47,306 nucleotides of DNA from assembly GCA_004402915.1 (NCBI GenBank), contig SORU01000010.1, positions 1 to 47,306 of the forward strand. The letters run 5' to 3'. Positions 11,314 through 20,877 of this stretch are shown piece by piece; the stretch's first letter is position 1; each line of letters begins with the position of its first letter. A program made the translations under genes and the position numbers. This DNA comes from Fidelibacterota bacterium MT.SAG.2. Lineage in GTDB: Bacteria; Fidelibacterota; SORT01. The notes beneath the pieces are model-generated. The model saw nothing but the letters and a program-made list of their open reading frames with translations. It was not told the origin of the DNA and searched no databases.

Positions 11314-11901
11314 ATGACCGAAAATGTTCCAAATAGAAGTGAAATTGAAGTTCCGATTGAAGAGACTAAGGGTGAAACAGTAGTAAAAACAGAACCTCCA
11401 AAACCGGTAAAGAAACAAGTTGACCGGAGGAGTTTTTTCTCTTGGATGGGGCTTGCGTGGCTCTCTTTTACAGCGGCAACACTTGGTATGGCAGCTGCGA
11501 TAGGTAGGTTCTTTTTTCCAAATGTACTGTTCGAGCCTCCGCTTACGTTCAAAGCGGGTTATCCTGAAGACTATATTATCGGCGCGGTCGATGAGCGGTT
11601 CAAAGAATCATTCGGAGTCTGGCTCGTTCGGAATTCAGAAGGAATTTTCGCTCTGAGTACTGTGTGTACTCATCTCGGGTGCACGCCTAATTGGCTCGGC
11701 GCGGAAGCGAAATTCAAATGTCCGTGCCACGGCAGCGGATTCTATAAAACAGGCATAAACTTTGAAGGTCCCGCTCCACGACCATTAGAACGTTATATGA
11801 TAAGTTACGCAGAAGACGGACAGATTTTAGTAGACAAAAATCGTAAGTTTCAATATGAAAAGGGTCAGTGGAAAGACCCCGATAGTTTTTTAAAGGTGTA
11901 G
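11314..11901 (+). CDS. Rieske [2Fe-2S] protein of a cytochrome bc-type complex
   Basis: CTHLGC..CPCHGSGF motifs with N-terminal TM. Confidence 0.95.
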   Translation: MTENVPNRSEIEVPIEETKGETVVKTEPPKPVKKQVDRRSFFSWMGLAWLSFTAATLGMAAAIGRFFFPNVLFEPPLTFKAGYPEDYIIGAVDERFKESFGVWLVRNSEGIFALSTVCTHLGCTPNWLGAEAKFKCPCHGSGFYKTGINFEGPAPRPLERYMISYAEDGQILVDKNRKFQYEKGQWKDPDSFLKV

Positions 11902-11930
11902 GTTATTATTTAAAAGGAATGAGATAAAGA

Positions 11931-12773
11931 ATGGCTGACGAGAATTTAGAAAAAGGGAGCACGACAGAAGCTCCTGAAGCGGCTCCTAAGAAAAAGAAGA
12001 AATCCGTCTGGAAACAACTGGCTGAATCACAAGTAGCGAAATCCTATTTTCGAACAGGGATACCCAAAACGAGACGTTCGAGACTTCTTGTAGTGTTAAA
12101 TTCGTTATGGCTGCATTTACATCCCGCGCGCACGCGGCGGCATGCCGTACGATTAAGATATACATGGTGCATGGGTGGATTATCGTTCTTTTTGTTTATG
12201 GTATTGACTGTCACCGGAATCCTGTTAATGTTTTATTATAGACCTACGGTTGAATACGCATATATGGATATTGTAGATCTTCGCGAGCAAGTTCCGCTCG
12301 GTATCATGCGAGAACTTCATCGCTGGGCGGCGCATTTAATGGTGATCACCGTTTGGCTTCATATGTTCAGGGTATTTATGACAGGCTCCTACAAACCACC
12401 GCGCGAGTTTAACTGGGGAGTTGGTGTTATACTGTTGGTTTTGACACTATTATTAAGCTTCACGGGATATCTTCTTCCATGGGATCAGCTCGCCATATGG
12501 GCGGTAACGGTAGGTACCAACATGGCTCGGGCAACACCTTTCCTTGGACATGAAGGTCCCGGGGCGTCACTCCTTCAAATAGGCGGTATCTCGCTTGTTC
12601 ATGCGGGAAATGACGTAAGGTTTGCTTTACTCGGTGGACGTTTTGTCGGTGAGGCGACACTTTTACGATTTTATGTGCTTCATTGTGTTGCGTTGCCATT
12701 TGTTGTCATCATTTTAATGGCACTTCATTTTTTCAGAATCCGCAAAGATGGAAACATCTCCGGACCTGTGTAA
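11931..12773 (+). CDS. cytochrome b N-terminal (b6-like) subunit
   Basis: [61 protein letters not shown] heme-b His helices. Confidence 0.93.
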   Translation: MADENLEKGSTTEAPEAAPKKKKKSVWKQLAESQVAKSYFRTGIPKTRRSRLLVVLNSLWLHLHPARTRRHAVRLRYTWCMGGLSFFLFMVLTVTGILLMFYYRPTVEYAYMDIVDLREQVPLGIMRELHRWAAHLMVITVWLHMFRVFMTGSYKPPREFNWGVGVILLVLTLLLSFTGYLLPWDQLAIWAVTVGTNMARATPFLGHEGPGASLLQIGGISLVHAGNDVRFALLGGRFVGEATLLRFYVLHCVALPFVVIILMALHFFRIRKDGNISGPV

Positions 12774-12791
12774 CAGGAGAGTATTTTAGAT

Positions 12792-13862
12792 ATGAAAGAT
12801 ATAATCAATGTGATCTCAGACCCGCCGATCCTTTTTACACTGTTGGTGATAATATTATTCACGAGCTTTAAGTATTCTGAAATTTTCTGGTCGGGAAAGG
12901 CAATGATAGTAGTGGGTGTTTCGTCGGTACTCTTCTTTATTGTAAGCTTGTTCGATGAAAACTTTCTACTCATTGTGACGAAGCCTGATAACGTTCCAAT
13001 AGTTGGATTGATATTTCTCATTTTCTTTTTCACGTGGTTGGCTATGTGGCAGGCGGTTAACAACGATAAGCGTATAGCGGCGGGTAAGCCGGTAATGGAA
13101 GCGGAAATAGAGCCGAATAGAGTGATAGTCTGGCCTGATCTGGTTTATATAGAACTTATTGCGCTCACGCTCACGCTCGTTTTGCTTATAGGATGGTCTG
13201 TGCTTTTAGAGGCTCCTCTTGAGCAGCCTGCAAATCCCGCAAACTCTCCGAATCCTTCAAAAGCTCCATGGTATTTTCTCGGATTGCAAGAATTGCTGGT
13301 CTACTTCGATCCCTGGATAGCAGGAGTACTACTTCCGGGGCTTTGTGTCGTAGGGTTGATGGCTATTCCATTTATAGATAAAAATCCGAAAGGAAACGGC
13401 TATTATTCATTTGCAGAGAGAAAGATGGCAATCTCCATCTTTATATTCGGTTGGTTACTCTTATGGATACTTCTGATAGTGATAGGGACTTTCCTTCGAG
13501 GGCCCAATTGGAATTTCTTCGGGCCCTATGAATATTGGGACGTTCATAAGCTGGAGCCGTTAGTGAATATTAACTTATCTGAAATTGTTTATATCAAATG
13601 GTTTGGCGTAGGATTGCCTAATAATTGGTTTTTAAGAGAGATATTCGGTATAGGGATCCTTTTGGCATATTTTATGATAACGCCCTTGATTTTGACCAAA
13701 AAATATTTTTCAGACCTGTTTCTGAAATTAGGAATAGGCAGATATGCTATTTTCATTGCTCTCTTATTATTGATGGTAAGTGTTCCGATAAAAATGTACC
13801 TGCGATGGCTGTTTAATTTGAAATATATATTGGCGATACCGGAGATTTTCTTTAACATTTAA
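12792..13862 (+). CDS. cytochrome b C-terminal / subunit IV-like
   Basis: NPSKAPWYFLGLQELLVYFDPWIAGVLLPG, the Qo-site segment equivalent to PEWY, with multiple TMs. Confidence 0.88.
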   Translation: MKDIINVISDPPILFTLLVIILFTSFKYSEIFWSGKAMIVVGVSSVLFFIVSLFDENFLLIVTKPDNVPIVGLIFLIFFFTWLAMWQAVNNDKRIAAGKPVMEAEIEPNRVIVWPDLVYIELIALTLTLVLLIGWSVLLEAPLEQPANPANSPNPSKAPWYFLGLQELLVYFDPWIAGVLLPGLCVVGLMAIPFIDKNPKGNGYYSFAERKMAISIFIFGWLLLWILLIVIGTFLRGPNWNFFGPYEYWDVHKLEPLVNINLSEIVYIKWFGVGLPNNWFLREIFGIGILLAYFMITPLILTKKYFSDLFLKLGIGRYAIFIALLLLMVSVPIKMYLRWLFNLKYILAIPEIFFNI

Positions 13863-13876
13863 GGAGGATTGGCTAA

Positions 13877-16744
13877 GTGGCTAAGCCCAAAGACGATACA
13901 GAATTTCTATATAACGTACCTCGATTACATATGGTATTTGCATTAGCGAGCGTTCTTCTCCTTGCTACCGTATTTCTGATGGTTGCCGATGATTATATAA
14001 AGGAGTGGAGAGAATATCAGCGCGAATTCAGGGCGATGAATATAGACCGTTCCGAGCAGGAATTAGAAGCCATGCGGGCGGAAATAGATTCTACACAACT
14101 AATGGATGTAAAAGAAAGAATCGCTAAATCTAAAACGATAATCGCTGAACAGGAAGAAAAAGTAGAGGCTGCAAATGACCAATATTTAAGCCTTGATAAA
14201 AAACATTATAGGATAGATCAGGACTTTCGTTTCGCCAAGTCGGAATTTGATGCGGTAAAATATAGTTATGAAGTCCAATTGGAGGAAGACCTGACCGAAG
14301 AAGCAGCTGAATCAAAACTCCTTATGGATACTCACTCTTCAACGATGGAAGTAGCTGCGGTTCAGCTCGAACTTATATCTATAGAAATGGAGAAAGCACA
14401 AGGAGCGATAGACAGCTTAGTTTCGGAATTGAAAGCGGGCGAGAATGAGCTGAAAGATCTTACAAAAGATGTACAAAAGCTGGAATTGTATCTTGCGCAG
14501 ATCGGTCCGAGCTTTACAAATGATTATTTCAGAAACCTCCCGATGCTTGATTTTATCAGCCCTACCGAAAAAGTAATTCAGGTCGTTATTCCTGATTTGC
14601 ATGAAGATCTGAATTTTCTCACCGTACCCCGAGTTGACAGATGCCAGACTTGTCATCTCGCCATTGAGAAAGCTGGTTTTGAAGAGGAAGAACATCCTTA
14701 TCGTACTCACCCGAATCTTGAGACGTATCTGAATAAAGATTCGCCCCATCCACTTTCCGATTTCGGCTGCACAACATGCCATAACGGATTAGGAAGAAGC
14801 GTCACATTCCGGGATACATACCATACTCCTAAAAATAATGAACAGAAGGAGGAATGGATCGAGAAATATGGCTGGAAGGAGCCACATCACTGGGATTATC
14901 CGATGTATAGAGCCGACCTGATCGAAGCATCATGTCTTAAATGCCATAATACTCAGGCAGAAGTGGTCAGCGCCGATATACTGAATTCAGGAGTCAACCT
15001 GATCAAAAGAAACGGCTGCTTCGGTTGCCATAAAATAGACGGTTTCAATGATCTACGGAAAGTGGGCCCCGACCTCAGTAAGTTATCTTCCAAAGTAACA
15101 AAGGAATGGGCGTATAAATGGGTAAATAACCCGAAACATTTCCAAAGCAAGACAAAAATGCCTCGTCTTTTCGGATTAATGAATTCAAGTACACCTGAGG
15201 ATATAATTGCGAACGAAGTTCAGGTAAGGGCAATAGTCGATTATATTTTTGCCAAATCGGAATCTGAAAATTACAGTAATCTGCCGAGGAGAGGAAACGC
15301 TCGAAGAGGTAAAGAACTGGTGGAAACCCTCGGATGTTTCGGTTGCCACAAACTTGATGGATCATACGAAGAAGATGCGGGAGAGCTGGTCAGCAGGAGA
15401 GAATTCGGACCGAATCTGTTCGGACTGAGCAGCAAAGTAAATCAAAAATGGTTATACCATTGGCTAAAAAATCCTGAGCAATATTTCCCCGAAACTGTTA
15501 TGCCTCGTATGAGATTAAGCGACCGTGAGGCTTCCGATATCACTTCTTATCTGCTCTCAATGAACAACAATGAATTTGATAAGTTGCCGTTACCGAACAC
15601 TGATAATGAAGTCTTGGACGAGCTCACATATGATTACCTTAAGAGAAATATGTCACGGGCAGAAGCAGATGCTAAGCTGGCTGGTATGAACGGCATAGAA
15701 AAGAACGAATTTCTCGGTGAAAAACTCATAGGCAGATACGGCTGTTTCGGTTGTCATATTATTCCCGGATTTGAAGAGGCTCAACAAATCGGAACGGAAC
15801 TCACTGAACAAGGCTCAAAACTGCTTTCTCGATTTGATTTCGGATTGGTCCACATCGAGCACAGCAAAGAAAGTTGGATCTTTAATAAGCTGAAAACTCC
15901 GCGTCTATTCGATGAAGGTAAAGTGAAAACTTTTGACGAAAAACTTAAAATGCCTAATTTCGGTTTTTCTGATGAAGAAGCAAATGCTGTTCTCACAGTC
16001 ATCATGGGTTTAACTAAGGAGAAAATCGCCTCCACAAAGATGAGGAACTTAGACTCGCATGAACTTAAAGTTCATGAAGGGTTGAAACTAATTCAAGAAC
16101 GCAATTGTCGAGGTTGTCATGAAATTCAGGATTTAGGCGGAGACATCAGGCACCCGTTAAATGCGGTTATGGTCAACAGAGGATATACGGAAGAGGAAGC
16201 AGTAGTATTTTCGCCCCCGATACTGAACGGAGAGGGTGAAAAAGTTCAACCCGATTGGCTCTTCCGGTTTTTAAAAGATCCGAAAGTTATTCGACCATGG
16301 TTGAGTGTCAGGATGCCGACTTTCAGTTTATCGGACGAAGAAGCTCTCCTGATCGAGCAATTCTTTACTCACGCATCCAAACAAAAATTTCCGTATAGGT
16401 ATAAGGAGACCGAAAAATTAAGAGGGAAGGCTCTCAGAGATGCACAACTGCTCGTTTCAGCTGACTATTTTTCCTGTTTCTCCTGTCATCAACAGGGAGA
16501 TCAAAAACCAGAGGGACCGATCACGGATTGGGCGCCGGATTTAGCGCTTGCTAAAGAACGGTTACGCCCGGAATGGATTCCGAAATGGATAAGAAATCCG
16601 AATTTGATTCAACCGGGAACCAAAATGCCCACCTTCTTTGATCCGGAATATTATGATGAATCCGGACCGGACGATATTCTCGATGGGGATGAAGATAAAC
16701 AAATTGAGTTAATGACGAATTACATTTTACAGTTGGGGGGATAA
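13877..16744 (+). CDS. 955-aa multiheme c-type cytochrome (8 CXXCH) with N-terminal TM and coiled coil
   Basis: CQTCH, CTTCH, CLKCH, CFGCH x3, CRGCH, CFSCH; N-terminal anchor then about 180 aa Glu/Lys-rich heptad-like sequence. Confidence 0.95.
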   Translation: MAKPKDDTEFLYNVPRLHMVFALASVLLLATVFLMVADDYIKEWREYQREFRAMNIDRSEQELEAMRAEIDSTQLMDVKERIAKSKTIIAEQEEKVEAANDQYLSLDKKHYRIDQDFRFAKSEFDAVKYSYEVQLEEDLTEEAAESKLLMDTHSSTMEVAAVQLELISIEMEKAQGAIDSLVSELKAGENELKDLTKDVQKLELYLAQIGPSFTNDYFRNLPMLDFISPTEKVIQVVIPDLHEDLNFLTVPRVDRCQTCHLAIEKAGFEEEEHPYRTHPNLETYLNKDSPHPLSDFGCTTCHNGLGRSVTFRDTYHTPKNNEQKEEWIEKYGWKEPHHWDYPMYRADLIEASCLKCHNTQAEVVSADILNSGVNLIKRNGCFGCHKIDGFNDLRKVGPDLSKLSSKVTKEWAYKWVNNPKHFQSKTKMPRLFGLMNSSTPEDIIANEVQVRAIVDYIFAKSESENYSNLPRRGNARRGKELVETLGCFGCHKLDGSYEEDAGELVSRREFGPNLFGLSSKVNQKWLYHWLKNPEQYFPETVMPRMRLSDREASDITSYLLSMNNNEFDKLPLPNTDNEVLDELTYDYLKRNMSRAEADAKLAGMNGIEKNEFLGEKLIGRYGCFGCHIIPGFEEAQQIGTELTEQGSKLLSRFDFGLVHIEHSKESWIFNKLKTPRLFDEGKVKTFDEKLKMPNFGFSDEEANAVLTVIMGLTKEKIASTKMRNLDSHELKVHEGLKLIQERNCRGCHEIQDLGGDIRHPLNAVMVNRGYTEEEAVVFSPPILNGEGEKVQPDWLFRFLKDPKVIRPWLSVRMPTFSLSDEEALLIEQFFTHASKQKFPYRYKETEKLRGKALRDAQLLVSADYFSCFSCHQQGDQKPEGPITDWAPDLALAKERLRPEWIPKWIRNPNLIQPGTKMPTFFDPEYYDESGPDDILDGDEDKQIELMTNYILQLGG

Positions 16745-16781
16745 AGATTTTCCCAATAAGCACAAAATAGGGAGAACAGAA

Positions 16782-17492
16782 ATGAATATAAAAAATATAA
16801 TTAAAATTGTGCTGATGCTGCTTGTTTTCAGTTTGACTGCATTCGCTCAGTACACACCGGGGACTGTGTCAAACGGGGGGACAATAGCAGGTACTATTTC
16901 GTTTGACGGCACCGCCCCCGTTTTGAAAGCCTTGAAGATAGAGAAAGATGTCAAAGTTTGCGCTGTTCATGAAAAATATAAGGAAGATGTTGTAGTAGGC
17001 GAATCAGGAGGATTGAAAAATGTAGTAGTTTACATCGATGGAATTAAATCCGGAAAAGAATGGGAGACGAAATATACGCTCGACCAAAATGGATGCTGGT
17101 TTAAACCGCATGTCGTTATCGTAGGTGTTGGACAGAAATTAAGCATTCTTAACAGCGATGGAATTCTTCATAATATCCATACTTTCAGTAAATTGAACAA
17201 ACCGTTAAATAAGGCTCAGCCAAAATTTAAAAAAAGAATTTCCGCAAAGTTCACCAAAGCCGAGTTTATTAAATTACGCTGCGATGTTCATGCCTGGATG
17301 TCGGGATGGATAGTTGCCGCTGCTAATCCGTACTATGTAACGACAGACGAAGCGGGTAACTACACACTGACGGGAGTTCCTGCCGGGACATATACTTTAA
17401 AGTTCTGGCATGAGACGCTTGGCGAGCAGTCTACAGAGGTTACAATAAGCGCCGGCGGATCAGCCAAAGCAGACGCAAAATTTTCATCTTGA
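16782..17492 (+). CDS. exported cupredoxin-like protein with C-terminal carboxypeptidase-regulatory-like domain
   Basis: Signal peptide; LHNIHTF and RCDVHAWM (candidate copper ligands); TDEAGNYTLTGVPAGTYTLKFWHETLG. Confidence 0.8.
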   Translation: MNIKNIIKIVLMLLVFSLTAFAQYTPGTVSNGGTIAGTISFDGTAPVLKALKIEKDVKVCAVHEKYKEDVVVGESGGLKNVVVYIDGIKSGKEWETKYTLDQNGCWFKPHVVIVGVGQKLSILNSDGILHNIHTFSKLNKPLNKAQPKFKKRISAKFTKAEFIKLRCDVHAWMSGWIVAAANPYYVTTDEAGNYTLTGVPAGTYTLKFWHETLGEQSTEVTISAGGSAKADAKFSS

Positions 17493-17535
17493 GCGTTATT
17501 CAATAATCGATAGCCAAGGATAGAAAGGCAGAATT

Positions 17536-17877
17536 ATGGCAGAAACTGAAGAAAAAATAAAACCGGTTAAAAAACCTAAAAAACCACGCCCTATTGCATG
17601 GGTCGATTGGGATGGGTGTACGGGATGTGAAGTATGCATTGCCTTTTGCCCGGTTGATTGTATGTATTTGGCCGATAGCCCGGAATCGGTCATGGAAGGG
17701 CATGCGCAGATAATTGTAGTCGATTATGAAGAATGCATCGGATGTACTATCTGCGTGAAAGAGTGTCCATGGGATACAATTGAAATGATAATGAAAGAGG
17801 AAGTCGCCGAAAGAGAAGATATGACCGATCAAGGACATATAGCTTACGGTAAGGTGCAGACAAGGTTCTTCGGTTAG
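17536..17877 (+). CDS. 2x[4Fe-4S] ferredoxin-type protein
   Basis: CTGCEVCIAFCP and CIGCTICVKECP. Confidence 0.95.
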   Translation: MAETEEKIKPVKKPKKPRPIAWVDWDGCTGCEVCIAFCPVDCMYLADSPESVMEGHAQIIVVDYEECIGCTICVKECPWDTIEMIMKEEVAEREDMTDQGHIAYGKVQTRFFG

Positions 17878-17902
17878 GCAATTTTAAAATGTCGATAATT
17901 TA

Positions 17903-17930
17903 GGGCGGGTTCATCCCGCCCATTTTTATT
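17903..17930 (+). terminator. rho-independent terminator of respiratory operon
   Basis: GGGCGGG-TTCAT-CCCGCCC followed by ATTTTTATT. Confidence 0.93.
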
Positions 17931-18030
17931 GGCTAAGTTTTCAAAAAGAGACATGTTTGTTAATTCTTAATTGATCTTCGTCTTTTAACTTGATTAATAC
18001 TGAGTCTAAAGTTAAACTCAGCGTGAAAAT

Positions 18031-18105
18031 CGGGGTGTAGCGCAGCCCGGCCAGCGCACCTGCTTTGGGAGCAGGGGGTCGCGAGTTCGAATCTCGCCAC
18101 CCCGA
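18031..18105 (+). tRNA. tRNA-Pro (UGG)
   Basis: CGGGGTGTAGCGCAGCCCGGCCAGCGCACCTGCTTTGGGAGCAGGGGGTCGCGAGTTCGAATCTCGCCACCCCGA; loop TTTGGGA. Confidence 0.96.
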
Positions 18106-18236
18106 CTTTTTAACATTGTGCGGGTTAGGGCTTGCCCTGACCGCAAGGGGTTTTTAAAATTTTTGGAGCAGGAAACACGAGGTAGCCCCGCTTTAAGCGG
18201 GACAAATAGGATATTCGAGATAGACAAGAAAAGTGG

Positions 18237-18848
18237 ATGCTAATGGAAGAAATCCTTAAGGATGTTTACACGTGGTCAGTTTTTTCGCCGGAGAAGGGGT
18301 TTAACTTCAACGGTTGGTTCATCTTAAAGCAAAACCCCTTATTTGGGAATGTAGTTATTGACCCACCACAGCCTTCCGATGATGACCTCACTCAAATAAG
18401 ATCTCTGGGCGGGGTGAGTGAGATTATTATCACCAATAGGGATCACGTCCGTTGGAGCAGGGAGCTAAAAAATAAGTTTGACGCCACGATTAGGATGCCA
18501 TCTGCCGACGCAGGCTTAGTGGAAATCGAGTTTGACAGCACCTACGATGATGGTGATGCATTGGCAGGGTTTCTTCAAGCTGTGCACATTCCAAACAATA
18601 AATCTCCAGGTGAAACAGCACTCTACTGGCAGCATAGGAAAATCCTTATCTTAGGCGACGCGCTCATTGGAGAACCGCCGGGAGATGTTTCATTGTTACC
18701 GAGCGAGAAGTATGACGACATCACACTCGCCCGAAACGGGATCAGTGTACTCGTGGAACTTGATTTTGACGCTCTCCTTCTAAGCGACGGGCAGCCTATA
18801 CTAAAAGGCGGAAAAATTGCGGTGAAAAATTTTGTTGAGGGAAATTGA
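18237..18848 (+). CDS. MBL-fold-like protein lacking canonical HxHxDH
   Basis: FNFNGWFILKQNPLFGNVVIDPP..IIITNRDHVRWSREL..; NRDH in place of HxHxDH. Confidence 0.6.
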   Translation: MLMEEILKDVYTWSVFSPEKGFNFNGWFILKQNPLFGNVVIDPPQPSDDDLTQIRSLGGVSEIIITNRDHVRWSRELKNKFDATIRMPSADAGLVEIEFDSTYDDGDALAGFLQAVHIPNNKSPGETALYWQHRKILILGDALIGEPPGDVSLLPSEKYDDITLARNGISVLVELDFDALLLSDGQPILKGGKIAVKNFVEGN

Positions 18849-18880
18849 GAGACGCTGTTGTTTAATAGGAACTAAATAAG

Positions 18881-19450
18881 TTGAATGAAGATCTGGGTAA
18901 TAGTATGGATATCGGTAAATTGTTAGATGAGATCGACCGGTATTGCATAGATAATTCTATTCCTAATGTGGATAAGGAAGTTGGAAAGCTATTTTCGATT
19001 CTTATTAAAGTAAGTAGAGCCAGGAATATTCTTGAAATAGGAACCGGTGCTGGTTACTCAACCATATGGTTAGCCATAGCAGCCAGAGAAAATCGAGGGA
19101 AAGTATTAACAATTGAGAAAGATAGTGGTAATGCCGAAGTAGCCGGCGATTACTTCCGGAAGGCCGGCTTCAAAAATGTTAATATCTTGAAGGGAGATGC
19201 TTTGGCGTTACTCCAAAACTTGGATGAGAAATTTGATTTTGTGTTTATTGACGCAGCCAAGGAAGAATATATCAGTTATATAAAAGCGATTTATGCAAAA
19301 CTGATGAAACCTTCATTGATAGTGGCAGATAATGCTATTTCTCATGTTGACGCTATTTCTGATTATTTAGACTATGTTAGAACTGATAAAAATATTTCAA
19401 GTGTTTTGATACCGATTAGAGCCGGTCTTGAAGTGAGTTTCTTAAGTTAA
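18881..19450 (+). CDS. class I SAM-dependent O-methyltransferase (COMT-like)
   Basis: ILEIGTGAGYSTIWLA, VLTIEKD, FDFVFIDAAKEEY. Confidence 0.88.
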   Translation: MNEDLGNSMDIGKLLDEIDRYCIDNSIPNVDKEVGKLFSILIKVSRARNILEIGTGAGYSTIWLAIAARENRGKVLTIEKDSGNAEVAGDYFRKAGFKNVNILKGDALALLQNLDEKFDFVFIDAAKEEYISYIKAIYAKLMKPSLIVADNAISHVDAISDYLDYVRTDKNISSVLIPIRAGLEVSFLS

Positions 19451-19530
19451 TGGAAAAAACAGAAGAGGAATGGAAATCACTCCTCACTCCAGAGCAATAC
19501 TACGTAACCTATAGAGGAAAACAGAATTAA
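19450..19530 (+). pseudogene. msrB: msrB N-terminal remnant (26 aa)
   Basis: MEKTEEEWKSLLTPEQYYVTYRGKQN* matches the MsrB start (..EEW+..LTPEQY.V.R..), then stops; TAATG overlap with preceding gene. Confidence 0.65.
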
Positions 19531-19750
19531 AATTCGGAAATATTCGAGTTTAGGGATAATCATTTTCCCGCGTACAATAATTATAATCTATCCGCAATGG
19601 TGGCATCAAACTCAAAAGTGCATTCCCATTTGGTATTAAATCGGTTATATTACAATTAGATAACTATGTGAGGTATGAATAATTGTCAACAACGGTAGTT
19701 TAATACTGAACTCACTTAATCCTATCAGTGGTCTTACAGCTGCGACACGT

Positions 19751-20851
19751 ATGATGTTGATGTCAGCTCTGTTATTAGTTCTATTTTGTTCTGATGGAGC
19801 TTCGGAAGTAGACACAGTTGTAGACAGGCTTTCTTTGGCACCCGGTTTTTCAGTCACTGTTTTCGCAGAGGGTCTTGGGAAGGCAAGGGGAATAGGAATT
19901 TCTCCTGAAGGTGAGCTCTTCGTTTGCGTAATGAACAGAGGAGAGCTCATAGTATTATCGGACGAAGATGGGGATGGAGTTTCAGATAAGAGTCAGATAT
20001 TCGCTGACGGTTTACGGAATCCGCACAGCGTAGCCTTCTATAGCGGTTATATCTATGTCGGCGAATCCGATAAAATCAGACGGTTCAGAGATGATGACAA
20101 TGATTTTATTGCTGACGGTGAGGGAGAAGTTGTGGTATCAGGTCTTCCGACGACCGGCCATTTTACAAAAACAGTGGTTTTCGGGTCGGACGGAATGATG
20201 TATGTATCTATAGGCTCATCGTGCAATGTCTGCGATGAGAGTGACCCGAGAAGAGCTACAGTGATGAGATATAATCCTGATGGGAGCGGAGGAACGATTT
20301 TTTCAAAAGGGCTGAGAAATTCTGTCGCTCTCGCCTTTGATCCGGAATCGGGAGAGCTCTGGGCGGCAAATAACGGTCGGGATCGGATCGGGGATGATAT
20401 TCCTCCTGAGGAGCTGAATATATTGGCTGAGGGAAAACATTATGGCTGGCCTTACTGCTACGGAGACGGAAATATGAATCCGGAGTATTCGACAGAGGAA
20501 GAGAAATGCGATGATACTCTCCCACCAATATTCGAGATGCAGGCACATTCCGCTCCGTTGGGCATGAGGTTTTACAGCGGAGATAAATTCCCACCGGAGT
20601 ATAGAGGTGATCTGTTCATAGCGTTTCATGGTTCGTGGAACAGATCGAAAAAAACGGGTTACAAAATTGTAAGAGTACTGATTGATAACGGGCTGCCCGT
20701 CGGTATAGAGGACTTCGTCTCTGGATGGCTGACACCGTACGGGAGCGTTTTGGGAAGACCCGTTGATATAGAATTCTCTGTCGATGGGGCTATGTTCATC
20801 TCGGACGATCAAGAGGGATTTATTTATAGAGTTACATATGAAAGTGATTAA
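19751..20851 (+). CDS. PQQ-type sugar/sorbosone dehydrogenase-like beta-propeller
   Basis: FAEGLGKARGIGISPEGELFV, GLRNPHSVAFY, FSKGLRNSVALAFDPESGELWAANNGRDRIGDDIPPEELN. Confidence 0.85.
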   Translation: MMLMSALLLVLFCSDGASEVDTVVDRLSLAPGFSVTVFAEGLGKARGIGISPEGELFVCVMNRGELIVLSDEDGDGVSDKSQIFADGLRNPHSVAFYSGYIYVGESDKIRRFRDDDNDFIADGEGEVVVSGLPTTGHFTKTVVFGSDGMMYVSIGSSCNVCDESDPRRATVMRYNPDGSGGTIFSKGLRNSVALAFDPESGELWAANNGRDRIGDDIPPEELNILAEGKHYGWPYCYGDGNMNPEYSTEEEKCDDTLPPIFEMQAHSAPLGMRFYSGDKFPPEYRGDLFIAFHGSWNRSKKTGYKIVRVLIDNGLPVGIEDFVSGWLTPYGSVLGRPVDIEFSVDGAMFISDDQEGFIYRVTYESD

Positions 20852-20877
20852 CTAGTCGAAGGGGAGGTAGAAATTTA

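Noticed and set aside
12725-13063. Antisense ORF spanning the cyt b gene junction
   Set aside because: Opposes conserved cytochrome b coding; low-complexity translation
18018-18227. ORF overlapping tRNA-Pro, minus strand
   Set aside because: Contains GGEIRTRDPLLPKQVRWPGCATPR, a known spurious translation of tRNA-Pro antisense
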